This document shows, piece by piece, positions 43,256 to 52,298 of a DNA stretch of 64,000 nucleotides. Under the pieces are notes generated by a model. It worked only from the letters and a program-made list of their open reading frames with translations. It ran no database searches and was not told the origin of the DNA. The position numbers were made by a program, and so were the translations under genes. The stretch is taken from positions 103,902 through 167,901 of the forward strand of contig CAMYMV010000001.1 of the NCBI GenBank assembly GCA_947259585.1, written 5' to 3'. This DNA comes from an uncultured Gemmatimonadales bacterium (GTDB lineage: Bacteria; Gemmatimonadota; Gemmatimonadetes; Palauibacterales; Palauibacteraceae). The number at the start of each line of letters is the position of its first letter. The first letter of the stretch is position 1.

Positions 43256-45271
43256 ATGTTGACGAAGCTGCTGGAACGAGAGGTCACCAAGAGACCGGAC
43301 ACGGTTCGCCTTCAGGGCCGGATCCTCTTCCTCACCGAGGATCCCGATCTGATCCGACGCCAACTGGAAGGCGTGGACCTCGAGTGGGACCCCTCGATCC
43401 CGCTGAGGGACGACATCAGCACGGACGAGATCACACCCGGCTGGGTCTGCTACTATTACGACGAGAAGCTCGGGGAGTACCCCTACGTCGGTCTCCGCTG
43501 CGGCGGGGAGCTGCCGATCGGGCGCAACGACGTGTTGAATGGCGGCTTCGTCTGCTCCGTGTCCGGGAAGCGGCGCGGCAAGGGCTCGAGCCGCGAGGCA
43601 GCGCCGTACGCGGAGCAGGCGGCCGGGATCCGCGTCGTCATCGCGGAGAACATCGAGCGCATCTACCGGGAGAACTGCGAGAACCGCGGCATCCTCGCAT
43701 CGACGGACTTCTCGCTCATCGAGAAGATTCGCGCGGGCGACGAGATTCCCCTCGAGACGTTCATCGGGGACGCCGGTCGGATCGAGCGCGACATCATCGA
43801 GTACGGCGGGCTTCTGGACTACGCCGTCGCCCGACTGACGGGGCTCGTTCAGGTGCCCGAGATCCGCACCGCTCCGCGGCCGATGACCGTCGCCGAGAAG
43901 ATCCTCGCACGGCACTGGGTCACCGATCTTGCCGAGGATGCGGTCGGCGTCCCCGCCGTTCGGCCCGGCGACACCGGGTTCGCGCGCACGGACCTTCGGT
44001 TCAGCCACGAGTACGTGACCCCGATGGCTGCCACCTTCTGGGAGGATTTCGCGGGCGAGGGGGCCGGGCTCAACGAACCGGAGAGCATCGTCTTCTTCCG
44101 CGATCATCTCGCCTTTCTGGACCAGGTGATGACCGAGGAGAGGAAGCAGATGGGGCTGCTGGACGCCGCCCACGCGCTCCACGACCGGCAGCGCGAGTTC
44201 TCCGAGCAGCAGGGCGTCCGCCTGCACGGCGAGCTGCCCGACCGGGTGGGCAGCGAGGCGATCTGCCACGTGATGGTCCAGGACCGGTACGCGTTGCCCG
44301 GCACGGTGATCATCGGTAGCGACTCGCACACGCCGCATTCGGGCTGCATCGGCTGCGTGGCCTTCGGGGTCGGCACGTCGGCGATCGTCAACTCGTGGAC
44401 GACGCGGGACGTGCGGCTGCAGGTCCCCCGCTCGGTCAGGGTTCGCGTCTCGGGCGCTCTGCCCGAGAACGTCACCGCCAAGGACTTGATCATCGAAGTC
44501 CTGCGGCATCCTTACGTGAAGGGCGGCGACGCGATCGGGAAGATCATCGAGTACTGCGGCGAGGCGGTCGAGGAGCTCGGGATCGACGAGCGAGCCACGC
44601 TCACCAACATGGCGGCGGAGGTCGGCGGCTTCACCGGCATCGTGGCGCCGGACGGGCGAACCGTGGATTGGCTCATCGAGCGCCGAGGCATGGAGCGCGC
44701 CGAGGCGGAGAGCCTGGTGGCCGGGCTGTCGAGCGACGAGGGCGCGGAGTACGAGTGGACGCTCGAGATCGATGCCTCGAGCCTGCGGCCGATGGTTGCC
44801 CAGCCTGGCGACCCGGGCAACGGGATCTTCGTGGACGAGCTCGAAGAAGAGGTCCCGGTGGACATCGTGTACGCCGGCTCCTGCACGGGCGGGAAGCGGG
44901 AAGACTTCGACATGTACGCGGCGGTCGTGCGCGCCGGCCTGGAGGCCGGCGGCAGGGTCCCCGAGGGGGTCTCAGCCTACATCCAGTACGGGTCGATCGA
45001 CGTCGAGGCGTACGCACGGGAGCGGGGCTACGACCGGCTGTTCGAGGAGGCCGGCCTGACGGTGCTGGCGCCCGGCTGCGGGGCCTGCATCAACGCGGGC
45101 CCCGGTGTGAGCACCTCATCGGAGCAGGTCACGGTCAGCTCGATCAACCGCAATTTTCCGGGCAGAAGCGGGCCGGGAAAGGTGTACCTGGGCAGTCCGT
45201 ACACGGTCATGGCCTCGGCCCTTGCCGGCCGACTCGCGACCTATGAGCCCGAGGCGGCCGTACCGGCGTGA
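43256..45271 (+). CDS. Single-chain aconitase-family hydratase with N-terminal swivel domain
   Basis: 671 aa. Residues 1-170 are a LeuD/domain-4-like swivel (LRDDISTDEITPGWV, KGSSREAAPYAEQAAG). Residues 205-671 are a LeuC-like catalytic part: IIGSDSHTPHSGCIGC, VYAGSCTGGKREDF and LAPGCGACINAGPGVS, the last two supplying the three [4Fe-4S] cysteines. The domain order resembles AcnB without its HEAT-like domain rather than the AcnA/LeuCD order. It could be an isopropylmalate-, homoaconitate- or dimethylmalate-type dehydratase; the substrate is not readable. An alcohol dehydrogenase gene follows. Confidence 0.85.
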   Translation: MLTKLLEREVTKRPDTVRLQGRILFLTEDPDLIRRQLEGVDLEWDPSIPLRDDISTDEITPGWVCYYYDEKLGEYPYVGLRCGGELPIGRNDVLNGGFVCSVSGKRRGKGSSREAAPYAEQAAGIRVVIAENIERIYRENCENRGILASTDFSLIEKIRAGDEIPLETFIGDAGRIERDIIEYGGLLDYAVARLTGLVQVPEIRTAPRPMTVAEKILARHWVTDLAEDAVGVPAVRPGDTGFARTDLRFSHEYVTPMAATFWEDFAGEGAGLNEPESIVFFRDHLAFLDQVMTEERKQMGLLDAAHALHDRQREFSEQQGVRLHGELPDRVGSEAICHVMVQDRYALPGTVIIGSDSHTPHSGCIGCVAFGVGTSAIVNSWTTRDVRLQVPRSVRVRVSGALPENVTAKDLIIEVLRHPYVKGGDAIGKIIEYCGEAVEELGIDERATLTNMAAEVGGFTGIVAPDGRTVDWLIERRGMERAEAESLVAGLSSDEGAEYEWTLEIDASSLRPMVAQPGDPGNGIFVDELEEEVPVDIVYAGSCTGGKREDFDMYAAVVRAGLEAGGRVPEGVSAYIQYGSIDVEAYARERGYDRLFEEAGLTVLAPGCGACINAGPGVSTSSEQVTVSSINRNFPGRSGPGKVYLGSPYTVMASALAGRLATYEPEAAVPA

Positions 45272-45339
45272 GCGTTCCGGCCGCCTAGCCCCGTTCGCCT
45301 GAAGTCCAGCGTGCCAACCCGCCGGCGCAGGTTCCCATC

Positions 45340-46326
45340 ATGAAGGCTCTCCGTCTCGAGGACGGCGAACTGAGCTTGGTCACCGATCTCCCATCGCCGG
45401 AGCTGCCGGCGGGCGAGGCGCTCGTGCGAGTCCTCATCGCGGGGATCTGCAACACCGACCTCGAGCTCGCGCGCGGCTACTACCCCTTCGCGGGGGTTCC
45501 CGGACACGAGTTCGTGGGCGTCGTCGAGCGCCTCGGAGATGGGGTCTTCGCGGCCGAGGGGGATCGGCTCCTCGGCAGCCGGGTGGTCGGCGAGATCAAT
45601 GCCGTCTGCGGGGCCTGCAGGGCGTGCGCCACCGGTATGAGCACCCACTGCGCGACGCGGACGGTCCTCGGTATCTCCGGACGCGATGGCGCGTTCGCGG
45701 AGCTCCTGACGCTGCCGCTCCAAAACCTCCATCCGGTGCCGGACGATATCCCGACCGAGGCGGCCGTCTTCACCGAGCCTCTCGCCGCCGCGCTCGGGAT
45801 CCAGGAGCTGGTGCCGATCGGAGAAGGCGATCGCGTCCTCGTCGTGGGAGCCGGCAAGCTCGGAACGCTCATCGCCCAGACGCTCGCCGGGACCGGCTGC
45901 GACCTGACCGTGGTTACGAGGAGTGGCCCGTCGACGTCGGAGCTCCTAGAAGCGCGAGGGGCCGCCGTCTGCCTCGAGAAGGACGTCGAGCATGCCGGCT
46001 TCGACGTCGCGGTGGAGTGCACCGGTAATCCCGCCGGCTTCCGGATCGCGCGCCGCGCGCTGCGTCCACGGGGAACGCTTGTTCTGAAGAGCACCTACAC
46101 GGGAGGCCTGGAGGTCGACGCGTCCGCGCTGGTGGTGGACGAGATCAACCTGATCGGTTCACGCTGCGGTCCCTTCGCGCCCGCCCTGCGCATGCTGGAC
46201 GAGGGCGGTGTGGATGTGACTCCGCTGATAGCTGCCCGCTATCCGCTGGAGGAAGGAGCGGCCGCTTTCGAGCACGCCTCGCGGCCCGGCGTCCTCAAGG
46301 TGTTGCTCGAGATCGGAGGCGAGTAG
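45340..46326 (+). CDS. Zinc-dependent medium-chain alcohol dehydrogenase
   Basis: 328 aa. Catalytic zinc ligands: Cys in AGICNTDLEL and GHE in GVPGHEFVGVV. Structural zinc: CGACRACATGMSTHC. Cofactor motif VLVVGAGKLGTLIAQ. C-terminal YPLEEGAAAFEHA. Substrate unknown; resembles threonine/sorbitol dehydrogenase-type proteins. It follows the aconitase-family gene by 68 nt and may act in the same carbon pathway (inference). Confidence 0.88.
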   Translation: MKALRLEDGELSLVTDLPSPELPAGEALVRVLIAGICNTDLELARGYYPFAGVPGHEFVGVVERLGDGVFAAEGDRLLGSRVVGEINAVCGACRACATGMSTHCATRTVLGISGRDGAFAELLTLPLQNLHPVPDDIPTEAAVFTEPLAAALGIQELVPIGEGDRVLVVGAGKLGTLIAQTLAGTGCDLTVVTRSGPSTSELLEARGAAVCLEKDVEHAGFDVAVECTGNPAGFRIARRALRPRGTLVLKSTYTGGLEVDASALVVDEINLIGSRCGPFAPALRMLDEGGVDVTPLIAARYPLEEGAAAFEHASRPGVLKVLLEIGGE

Positions 46327-46376
46327 GCGACGGATCGCGCTCGCTGCGCCCGATTGCCCGGCGCGCCGTCAGGAGG

Positions 46377-48011
46377 TCAGGAGGTGCGGAGGGAGTCGAT
46401 GGCGCGGGCGGTGGCCCAGCGACGTAGGGCCGGCTTCCAGGCGAAGCCGAAGATGGACCCAAGGAAGCCCGGATCGATCTCTCCGATAGAGCGGTCGACC
46501 TCGCGTTCGATCAGGCTCTCGAGGCGCCGCCGCTGCTCGGGGCGAAGCGCTTCGACGGAGCCGACCGTCTCCGGCACCTCGTACTCGGCCTCGTCGTCCG
46601 GCTCGTACTCGACGAGGTCGGCCAGGGATGTCTCGAGGAGCCTCCTGGCATCCCGCCGCCCGGCCCGGTAGTCCGCCTCGCGCCACTCCTGGGAAAAGAG
46701 CCCGCCGAAGTTGCCGAGAAAGTCGCCGGCAAGCCGACGGCCAGGCGCGACCAGGTAGAGGGGCAGCTCCTCCTTGTCGTCGAGGCCACCGGCTGCCTCG
46801 ATGAGGAAGATCAGCTTTGCCAGGCGGCTGCGCGCCGCGCGCGAGCTCACCCGGGCGAGCACGTTCGAGTACCGCCGATCGATACGTTCCAGGCTCTCCT
46901 CGAGAAGCTCGAGAACGGGATCCGTGCCTTCTTCCGGTCGGCCCGCTCGGCGTGATCGACCTCCACCACACACGAGACGCCATTCGCATACGCTCTCGGC
47001 CATCTCGCCGACCGATCTGCCAAGCTCGAACGCATCCGGGTCGGTGAGCGAGTCGGCGATCTCCGGCAGCCGGTCGATGAGCGAATCGAGAATCGCGAGA
47101 CGTTCGTTGGTGCGGTTCGCGCGGATCCAGTCTTTCGCGCTTCCCTGCCCCAACAGCGCGCGAGTGACCAGGCTGGCAACCTGCACCGCGGAGCCGGGTG
47201 CCGCCTCCTCCGCGACGTTGCCCGCCGGCGGGTCCCGGAGCGTGGGGTCGACGAAGACGAATCGCCAATCATCGCCCTCGCCTCCCGCTCGAGCGACGAG
47301 ACGCTTGGCGAGGCGGACAGGCTCGTTGTTGAACAGCCCGCCATCCGTGTACCACATGTCGATGTCGCCCAGGTCCTCCAGCACCGATCCGCGGAAGTGG
47401 CTTCCACTCCGCTCGAGCCGGCGGGGCGGAAAGGCGAACGGGAAGCTCGCCGAGGCGACGGCGGCCTGACGGACCTCCTCCCAGACCGGCGCGCCCGCCG
47501 AATCAGCCGGGCTCAGCTCGAAGGCGGCCCAGTCGTCGAACATACGCGTGCCGAAGGAACGCTCCGGCCGGTTCCGGAACCCGTATCGAAGCTGGTAGCG
47601 GATCCCGTGCAGGCTCGAGAGCGTGATCCCGAGCCCGAGCGGCTCGGCGAGAATCGGCGATGGTTCATCGTCCGAGGCGGGCGCCGCCGTGATGAGCGCC
47701 CGGCTCATCTCCTCCAGAACCTCGGCATCCAGGAGGGAGGAGCGCGACCGGTTCGTGGCCAGCAGGACCTCTGCGTCCATCCCCCGGATCCACGCTTCCC
47801 CGATCCAGGGGACGAGGTTGGGGTTCACGACCAGGGCGCGCGCGGCCAGAGCGGCGGTGAGCGCTCCGGATGACGCTCCTGCCAACGCGCCGACCTGTAC
47901 GGGCGCGCCGTTTCGGTTCCCGGCGAGGCCGCGGAACAGCTCCGTCACGGCGCCGGCTGTGTACGTGCCCAGCGAGCCACCGCCGCCGAGGATAAGTGCG
48001 ATCTTCGTCAT
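46377..48011 (-). CDS. Patatin-like phospholipase
   Basis: 544 aa. Oxyanion loop LILGGGGSLGTYTAG, nucleophile elbow GALAGASSGALTAAL (GxSxG) and the dyad Asp in MWYTDGGLFNNEPV (DGG). The C-terminal 250 residues are helical and of unknown role. No signal peptide, so it probably acts on membrane lipids from the cytosol. Its start overlaps the M23 gene stop (ATGA); last gene of a four-gene minus-strand run. Confidence 0.9.
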   Translation of the reverse strand: MTKIALILGGGGSLGTYTAGAVTELFRGLAGNRNGAPVQVGALAGASSGALTAALAARALVVNPNLVPWIGEAWIRGMDAEVLLATNRSRSSLLDAEVLEEMSRALITAAPASDDEPSPILAEPLGLGITLSSLHGIRYQLRYGFRNRPERSFGTRMFDDWAAFELSPADSAGAPVWEEVRQAAVASASFPFAFPPRRLERSGSHFRGSVLEDLGDIDMWYTDGGLFNNEPVRLAKRLVARAGGEGDDWRFVFVDPTLRDPPAGNVAEEAAPGSAVQVASLVTRALLGQGSAKDWIRANRTNERLAILDSLIDRLPEIADSLTDPDAFELGRSVGEMAESVCEWRLVCGGGRSRRAGRPEEGTDPVLELLEESLERIDRRYSNVLARVSSRAARSRLAKLIFLIEAAGGLDDKEELPLYLVAPGRRLAGDFLGNFGGLFSQEWREADYRAGRRDARRLLETSLADLVEYEPDDEAEYEVPETVGSVEALRPEQRRRLESLIEREVDRSIGEIDPGFLGSIFGFAWKPALRRWATARAIDSLRTS

Positions 48012-49063
48012 CTCTCTCCGATCTCCGCCGCGCCCGGCTCTGCATTCCCGGCTTCGGCTTCCCCGGCCTCCGGTTCGGCACTCTCCGCTTCCGGCACCCG
48101 GAGATCCAGTACGCTGCTCGCGTCGAGCCTCTCACCGCCGGCGAAGAAGCTCCAGTGGAGGTGAGGCCCCGTCACGCGACCGGTGGCGCCGACCTGGCCG
48201 ATCACCTGGCCTCGCTCGACGAAGTCTCCCTCGCTCACATCCATCTGCGAGAGGTGATAGTAGCCGCTGAAAACGCCCATGCCGTGATCCACGTAGATCG
48301 CGTTTCCCGCGTAATAGAGGTTGCGGGCGATCGCGATCCGGCCGCGGCCCGCGACACGAACCGGCGTTCCGACCTCGCCGGCCAGGTCTACCCCCCAGTG
48401 CCGGCTCTGAAGCTCGCCGTTGAAGACGCGCTTCTGGCCGAAGGGACTCGTGATACGGGTGTTCCGTGGCCGAACGAAGTTGCCGTCTATCAACCACTCG
48501 GCGGTGACTTCACCGAGAGTGGATCGCACGAGCTCGCGCTCCCGCGCTATTCGCTCGGTGACATCAGCGGGCGGGCTCGTGAAACGAGGAGCCACGCTGA
48601 GCTGCGTCTCCGAGTACGTTCGGGGCCTCACCTGGACCGTCCAGTGGTTCGTCACCTCCAGCTCTCCGTTGCGGGAGTGGGAGACGATCAGCTCCATCGG
48701 CCCCGCCTCGTCGGTCGGCAGCGCCACGAGGCCGAACCAATCCGCACCCACCCGGCCCATGCGGACGGAGCGTCCGCCCAGCTCTGCTCTGACCCGGATC
48801 TCTCCGCCTCCGGCCGGCGTCGTAATCGTCACGGCCAGCGCCGTTCCGTCGGTCGGACTCTCCGGCTCCCAGGTTACCGTGACCTCGTCGGCCGGGGTTT
48901 CTGCGGCCGACCCGGCCGAAGGAGGCTCCAGGTTCACCGCGGCCTCGGCGTCGACGGTATCCCGTGGCGCCACCTGTGCGAACGCGACGGACGTACTCGC
49001 CGCCGACGCGGGCATGGCTCCCAGCATGGCTCCCGGGAGGAGCAGGAACAGGAGCCTCCTCAT
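48008..49063 (-). CDS. Exported M23 (LytM-type) peptidase
   Basis: 351 aa from MRRLLFLLLPGAMLGAM, chosen because its ATG overlaps the upstream stop. Signal peptide ends near SAAST. An Ig-like beta region (about 75-190) precedes the M23 domain: RITSPFGQKRVFNG, RHWGVDLAGEVG (H, D), GYYHLSQMDV and GPHLHWSFF, so the zinc site is complete. It likely trims periplasmic peptidoglycan. An acidic Ala/Glu tail ends the protein. Confidence 0.88.
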   Translation of the reverse strand: MRRLLFLLLPGAMLGAMPASAASTSVAFAQVAPRDTVDAEAAVNLEPPSAGSAAETPADEVTVTWEPESPTDGTALAVTITTPAGGGEIRVRAELGGRSVRMGRVGADWFGLVALPTDEAGPMELIVSHSRNGELEVTNHWTVQVRPRTYSETQLSVAPRFTSPPADVTERIARERELVRSTLGEVTAEWLIDGNFVRPRNTRITSPFGQKRVFNGELQSRHWGVDLAGEVGTPVRVAGRGRIAIARNLYYAGNAIYVDHGMGVFSGYYHLSQMDVSEGDFVERGQVIGQVGATGRVTGPHLHWSFFAGGERLDASSVLDLRVPEAESAEPEAGEAEAGNAEPGAAEIGER

Positions 49064-50598
49064 GCCGAGAGCCGGCGCGTCAGCCTGAAGTAGCGGTCGA
49101 GCCATCGTCGTGATCGATTTGTCAGTTTCCCTCGGTAGTACATGTCAGCCGCTCTTCGAATTCCTTCGCCCATAGTCGGGTATGGATGGATCAGAGTCGA
49201 GAGGTCCGCGATTCGGAGTCCGTGACGCATGGCGAGCGCGACCTCCATGATCATGGTACCCGCCGACGGCGCCAGGACGTGGCCTCCGAGTAAGCGACCC
49301 CGCCGATCCGCGATCAGCTTGACGAGACCACCCGCCTCGCGATCGGTGATCACGCGGTCGAGGGAGGTCGTGTCATAGCTGTACGTCCGGACCCCTCCGT
49401 GCCTTTCCCTCGCCTCCTCCTCCGTCAAACCCACCCGGGCGAGCGGAGGATCCGTGAAGACGGCCCACGGGACCACGGAGTAGTCCACCCGCCGGCCGAA
49501 CGGGAAAAGGGCATTTCTGAGGACGGAGCGTGCCTCGTGATCGGCGACGTGAGTGAACCGGAGGCCGCCGGTGACGTCCCCCGCAGCGAATATGTGCCGG
49601 CGAGAGGTCCTCAAGCGGCCGTCAACCCGGATCCCGTCGCGTCCGGTCTCGACGCCCGCCTCCTCCAGGCCGAGGCCTTCGATGTTCGGGCGACGGCCGG
49701 TGGCCACGAAGATGCGCTCGGCACTGACGGCCCGAACGGTCTCGGACTGTCCCGCGGAGCCGGCAGCCGCCTCGGAACCGTTGACTGCCGCCAGCTGCAG
49801 AACCGCCTCGGAGCCGGAGCGCTCCGCCGAGGTGGCGGCCATTCCAGTCAGGATGCGGACGCCCTCCGATCGCAGGTGCTCCTCTAGCTGCCCGGTGAGC
49901 TCCCCGTCCTCGTTGGGTAGTATTCGCGGCGCCATCTCGACCACCGTGACCTCTACCGCGAGGCGCGCATAGGCCTGCGCGAACTCGACGCCGATCGGCC
50001 CGGCGCCGAGGATGGCCACGGAGCGCGGCAGCGTCTCCTCCTCGAACGCCGTCTCGTGCGTGTAGAAGCCGATTTCGGCGAGGCCCTCCACGGGAGGTAT
50101 CGCGGGCCGGCTGCCCGTGGCCACCAGGATGGTGCGGCCTTCGAGGACGCGGTCGCCCGCCTGGACGCGGTCGGGTGAGAGAAAACGGGCGGGTGCGCCC
50201 TCGAGCACCTCCACGCCCAGCTTGCGGAACCGCTCCGGGTCATCATGAGGCTGGACGTGTGCTCTGACGGTCCGCACGCTCTCGAGCACACCGGCCGTCG
50301 CAGCTCGCCCCTGCGGCCGGATGCCTGCCCCCCCGCCGCCCTCGTCGGCGAGACCGAACTCGGCTGTCCGGCCCAGCGCATCGGCGATACGCGCGGATCC
50401 GATCAGCGCCTTGCTGGGCACGCATCCCGTCCAGAGACACTCGCCGCCGAGGCGTTCCTTCTCGACAAGGGCGGTCCGGGCCCCGAGGCTGGCCGCGCCG
50501 GCCGAGGCCACCAGACCAGCGGTCCCGCCGCCCACGACCAGGAGGTCGTACCTGGATGGCGCTGGAGCGGTCACCGGCGGATTCCGAGGGTCGGGCAC
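49060..50598 (-). CDS. FAD-dependent disulfide oxidoreductase (MerA/lipoamide-dehydrogenase-like)
   Basis: 512 aa, GTG start. FAD motif LLVVGGGTAGLVASAGAASLG, redox disulfide GGECLWTGCVPSKALI (C-x4-C), second Rossmann ILGAGPIGVEFAQAYA and FAAGDVTGGLRFTHVADHEA. The C-terminal catalytic region reads LIHPYPTMGEGI, with Tyr where lipoamide and glutathione reductases have the active His, as in MerA-like proteins. It lacks the MerA C-terminal Cys pair, so mercury reduction is unlikely. Electron partner unknown. Confidence 0.85.
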   Translation of the reverse strand: MPDPRNPPVTAPAPSRYDLLVVGGGTAGLVASAGAASLGARTALVEKERLGGECLWTGCVPSKALIGSARIADALGRTAEFGLADEGGGGAGIRPQGRAATAGVLESVRTVRAHVQPHDDPERFRKLGVEVLEGAPARFLSPDRVQAGDRVLEGRTILVATGSRPAIPPVEGLAEIGFYTHETAFEEETLPRSVAILGAGPIGVEFAQAYARLAVEVTVVEMAPRILPNEDGELTGQLEEHLRSEGVRILTGMAATSAERSGSEAVLQLAAVNGSEAAAGSAGQSETVRAVSAERIFVATGRRPNIEGLGLEEAGVETGRDGIRVDGRLRTSRRHIFAAGDVTGGLRFTHVADHEARSVLRNALFPFGRRVDYSVVPWAVFTDPPLARVGLTEEEARERHGGVRTYSYDTTSLDRVITDREAGGLVKLIADRRGRLLGGHVLAPSAGTMIMEVALAMRHGLRIADLSTLIHPYPTMGEGIRRAADMYYRGKLTNRSRRWLDRYFRLTRRLSA

Positions 50599-50646
50599 GC
50601 GCTCCGCCCGGGCGTCATGCCGGCCCTCCGCCAGTGCGTTTCGGGA

Positions 50647-52167
50647 CTAGAGTTCGAGGAAGCACCACTCCCTCGTCGCCGGAGTCGTTCCCATCTGCAA
50701 GCCGGTTTCCTGCGAGACGAGGATGTTGTTGGAGTGGTTGACGCCGAAGCCGTTCTCCGGATCGTAGAGTCCGGGCTCGTTCGAGAAGTGCATGCCCTCG
50801 CGCATCACCGTGTAGTCTCCGAGGGCCTGATAGGGCGGTTGGTGCCCTTCCATTCCCTCCCCGTGTCCCGGTCGGTGGTAGATGAGCTGCTCCGTGCCGT
50901 TCTCGACCTGATAGTCATGGACGGCCTTGGCCACGTTCGAGCAGGTGTTGCCCGCGTAGGATTCCTCCGCCTGTATCTCGTAACAGCGCGTGTGCACGTT
51001 CCACACGTGCTCCTGCCACTCGGTCCAGGGGGAGATCAGGAACGAGCGATACAGCTCTCCCCCGTATCCGCCCACCCTCACGACCCCCGAGATCTGCAGC
51101 GCGTCGCCCGGCTCGACCTTCTTCCAGAACATCTGGTTGGGGTGGGGATACGCTGTCGTCCGGCCGGTGCGGCAGCCCACGCCGACCGAGATGCCGACGG
51201 CGTCGTGCGGCACGCCCGTCTGCGGAATCTCGCCCATGATCCGGGCCGTGCCCCAGAGGCGGGCCGCGTTGGCGACCTCCCAATCCACCGCCTCCGTTCC
51301 CCGCTCGAGCAGGTAGTTGCGTGCGAACGCGTGGATCTCCGTCCAGAAGTCCATCGCGCGCTGGGTGAGCCGATTCTCCATCTCGTCCTTGACGATCCGG
51401 CTCCGGATCATGATGTCGTTGATATCGACGAACCCGGCCTCCGGCATGACGGCGGCCATCTGGCCGAACGCTCCGCTCTCCGGACGCTTCCTCTCGGGAG
51501 TCTCGATCTCCCCCCACATGTCGAGCCGAGCGGCACCGTCCTGGCCGGGGAGGACGCCGATCTCCGCCATCCCGTTCCCATCGACACCGATCGTTCCGCC
51601 GCCGTAGCCGAGCTCGGCGAGCGTCTCGCCCCACCACCTGTAGAGGTTCACGGTGTCGCCCTGGATGACCTCGCCCCGGCTGGGGAAGGCGCCGCGGGCG
51701 TGATGGTAGTCGAAGTAATAGCTGGATCGAGTGGTCCACCAATCGTTGACGAGCTGTTGGTCAAGGTAGGGGTTGAGCCAGATGAGCGCGTCATCGTCGT
51801 CCATCGGGAGGAAGCAGGCGAACGGCCGCTCGGTCGTCGAGTGGAAGAGGCCCGTGGCGTAGATGATGTTCCACCGCCGGGTGAGGAAGAGGCCGCTGTC
51901 GACACCTCGCTTCCTCGCCTCGCTCTTCAGCTCTCGGATCTTCGTCTTGTACCAGGAGAGAGGAAGGCGATGAAAGTCTGCCGGCTTGGGCAGGTCGAGC
52001 CTGCGGGCCCGCTGTTCCCGGCCCAGCAGCTCGAAGCTGTCGGTTCGGCTCTCGGCCCGGGCCATCGCGCGTTCGTCGGGCCAGAGCGCGGGTGGGCCGA
52101 CGATCGCCGCTCCGGCCAGACCGGTACCGGATGCCGTGACGAACTCGCGGCGGCTCCAGCGCTGCAT
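50647..52167 (-). CDS. Tat-exported M24-fold (pita-bread) protein, metal site degraded
   Basis: 506 aa from MQRWSRREFVTASG, a twin-arginine signal. The C-terminal half has the M24 fold: LQISGVVRVGGYGGELYRSF, RPGHGEGMEGHQPPYQ and HFSNEPGLYDPENGFGVNHSNN. Of the five usual metal ligands, the His and one Glu are kept; the first Asp is Ser, the second is Glu and the last Glu is Ser. It may be a creatinase-like metal-independent hydrolase or a pseudoenzyme rather than an Xaa-Pro peptidase. First gene of a four-gene operon. Confidence 0.82.
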   Translation of the reverse strand: MQRWSRREFVTASGTGLAGAAIVGPPALWPDERAMARAESRTDSFELLGREQRARRLDLPKPADFHRLPLSWYKTKIRELKSEARKRGVDSGLFLTRRWNIIYATGLFHSTTERPFACFLPMDDDDALIWLNPYLDQQLVNDWWTTRSSYYFDYHHARGAFPSRGEVIQGDTVNLYRWWGETLAELGYGGGTIGVDGNGMAEIGVLPGQDGAARLDMWGEIETPERKRPESGAFGQMAAVMPEAGFVDINDIMIRSRIVKDEMENRLTQRAMDFWTEIHAFARNYLLERGTEAVDWEVANAARLWGTARIMGEIPQTGVPHDAVGISVGVGCRTGRTTAYPHPNQMFWKKVEPGDALQISGVVRVGGYGGELYRSFLISPWTEWQEHVWNVHTRCYEIQAEESYAGNTCSNVAKAVHDYQVENGTEQLIYHRPGHGEGMEGHQPPYQALGDYTVMREGMHFSNEPGLYDPENGFGVNHSNNILVSQETGLQMGTTPATREWCFLEL

Positions 52168-52298
52168 CGTAGACTCCTTTTCCGAGATTGCCGAGGCGTG
52201 CCCGCCCAGCGCGGCACCATCCACGCGCGCGGAGCGTTCTTCAGAGGGAGATATCTTTCAACACCAGAGCCGCTGTTGGCCAGACGTCCGGAGGCGCC

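Noticed and set aside
42269..44509. Very long minus-strand open frame opposite the MTHFR fusion and the aconitase-family gene
   Set aside because: The plus strand carries clear catalytic motifs in both genes; the antisense translation has none.
49060..50598. Mercuric reductase
   Set aside because: The CLWTGC motif and Tyr suit MerA-like proteins, but the C-terminal cysteine pair and an N-terminal heavy-metal domain are missing and no mer genes are nearby.
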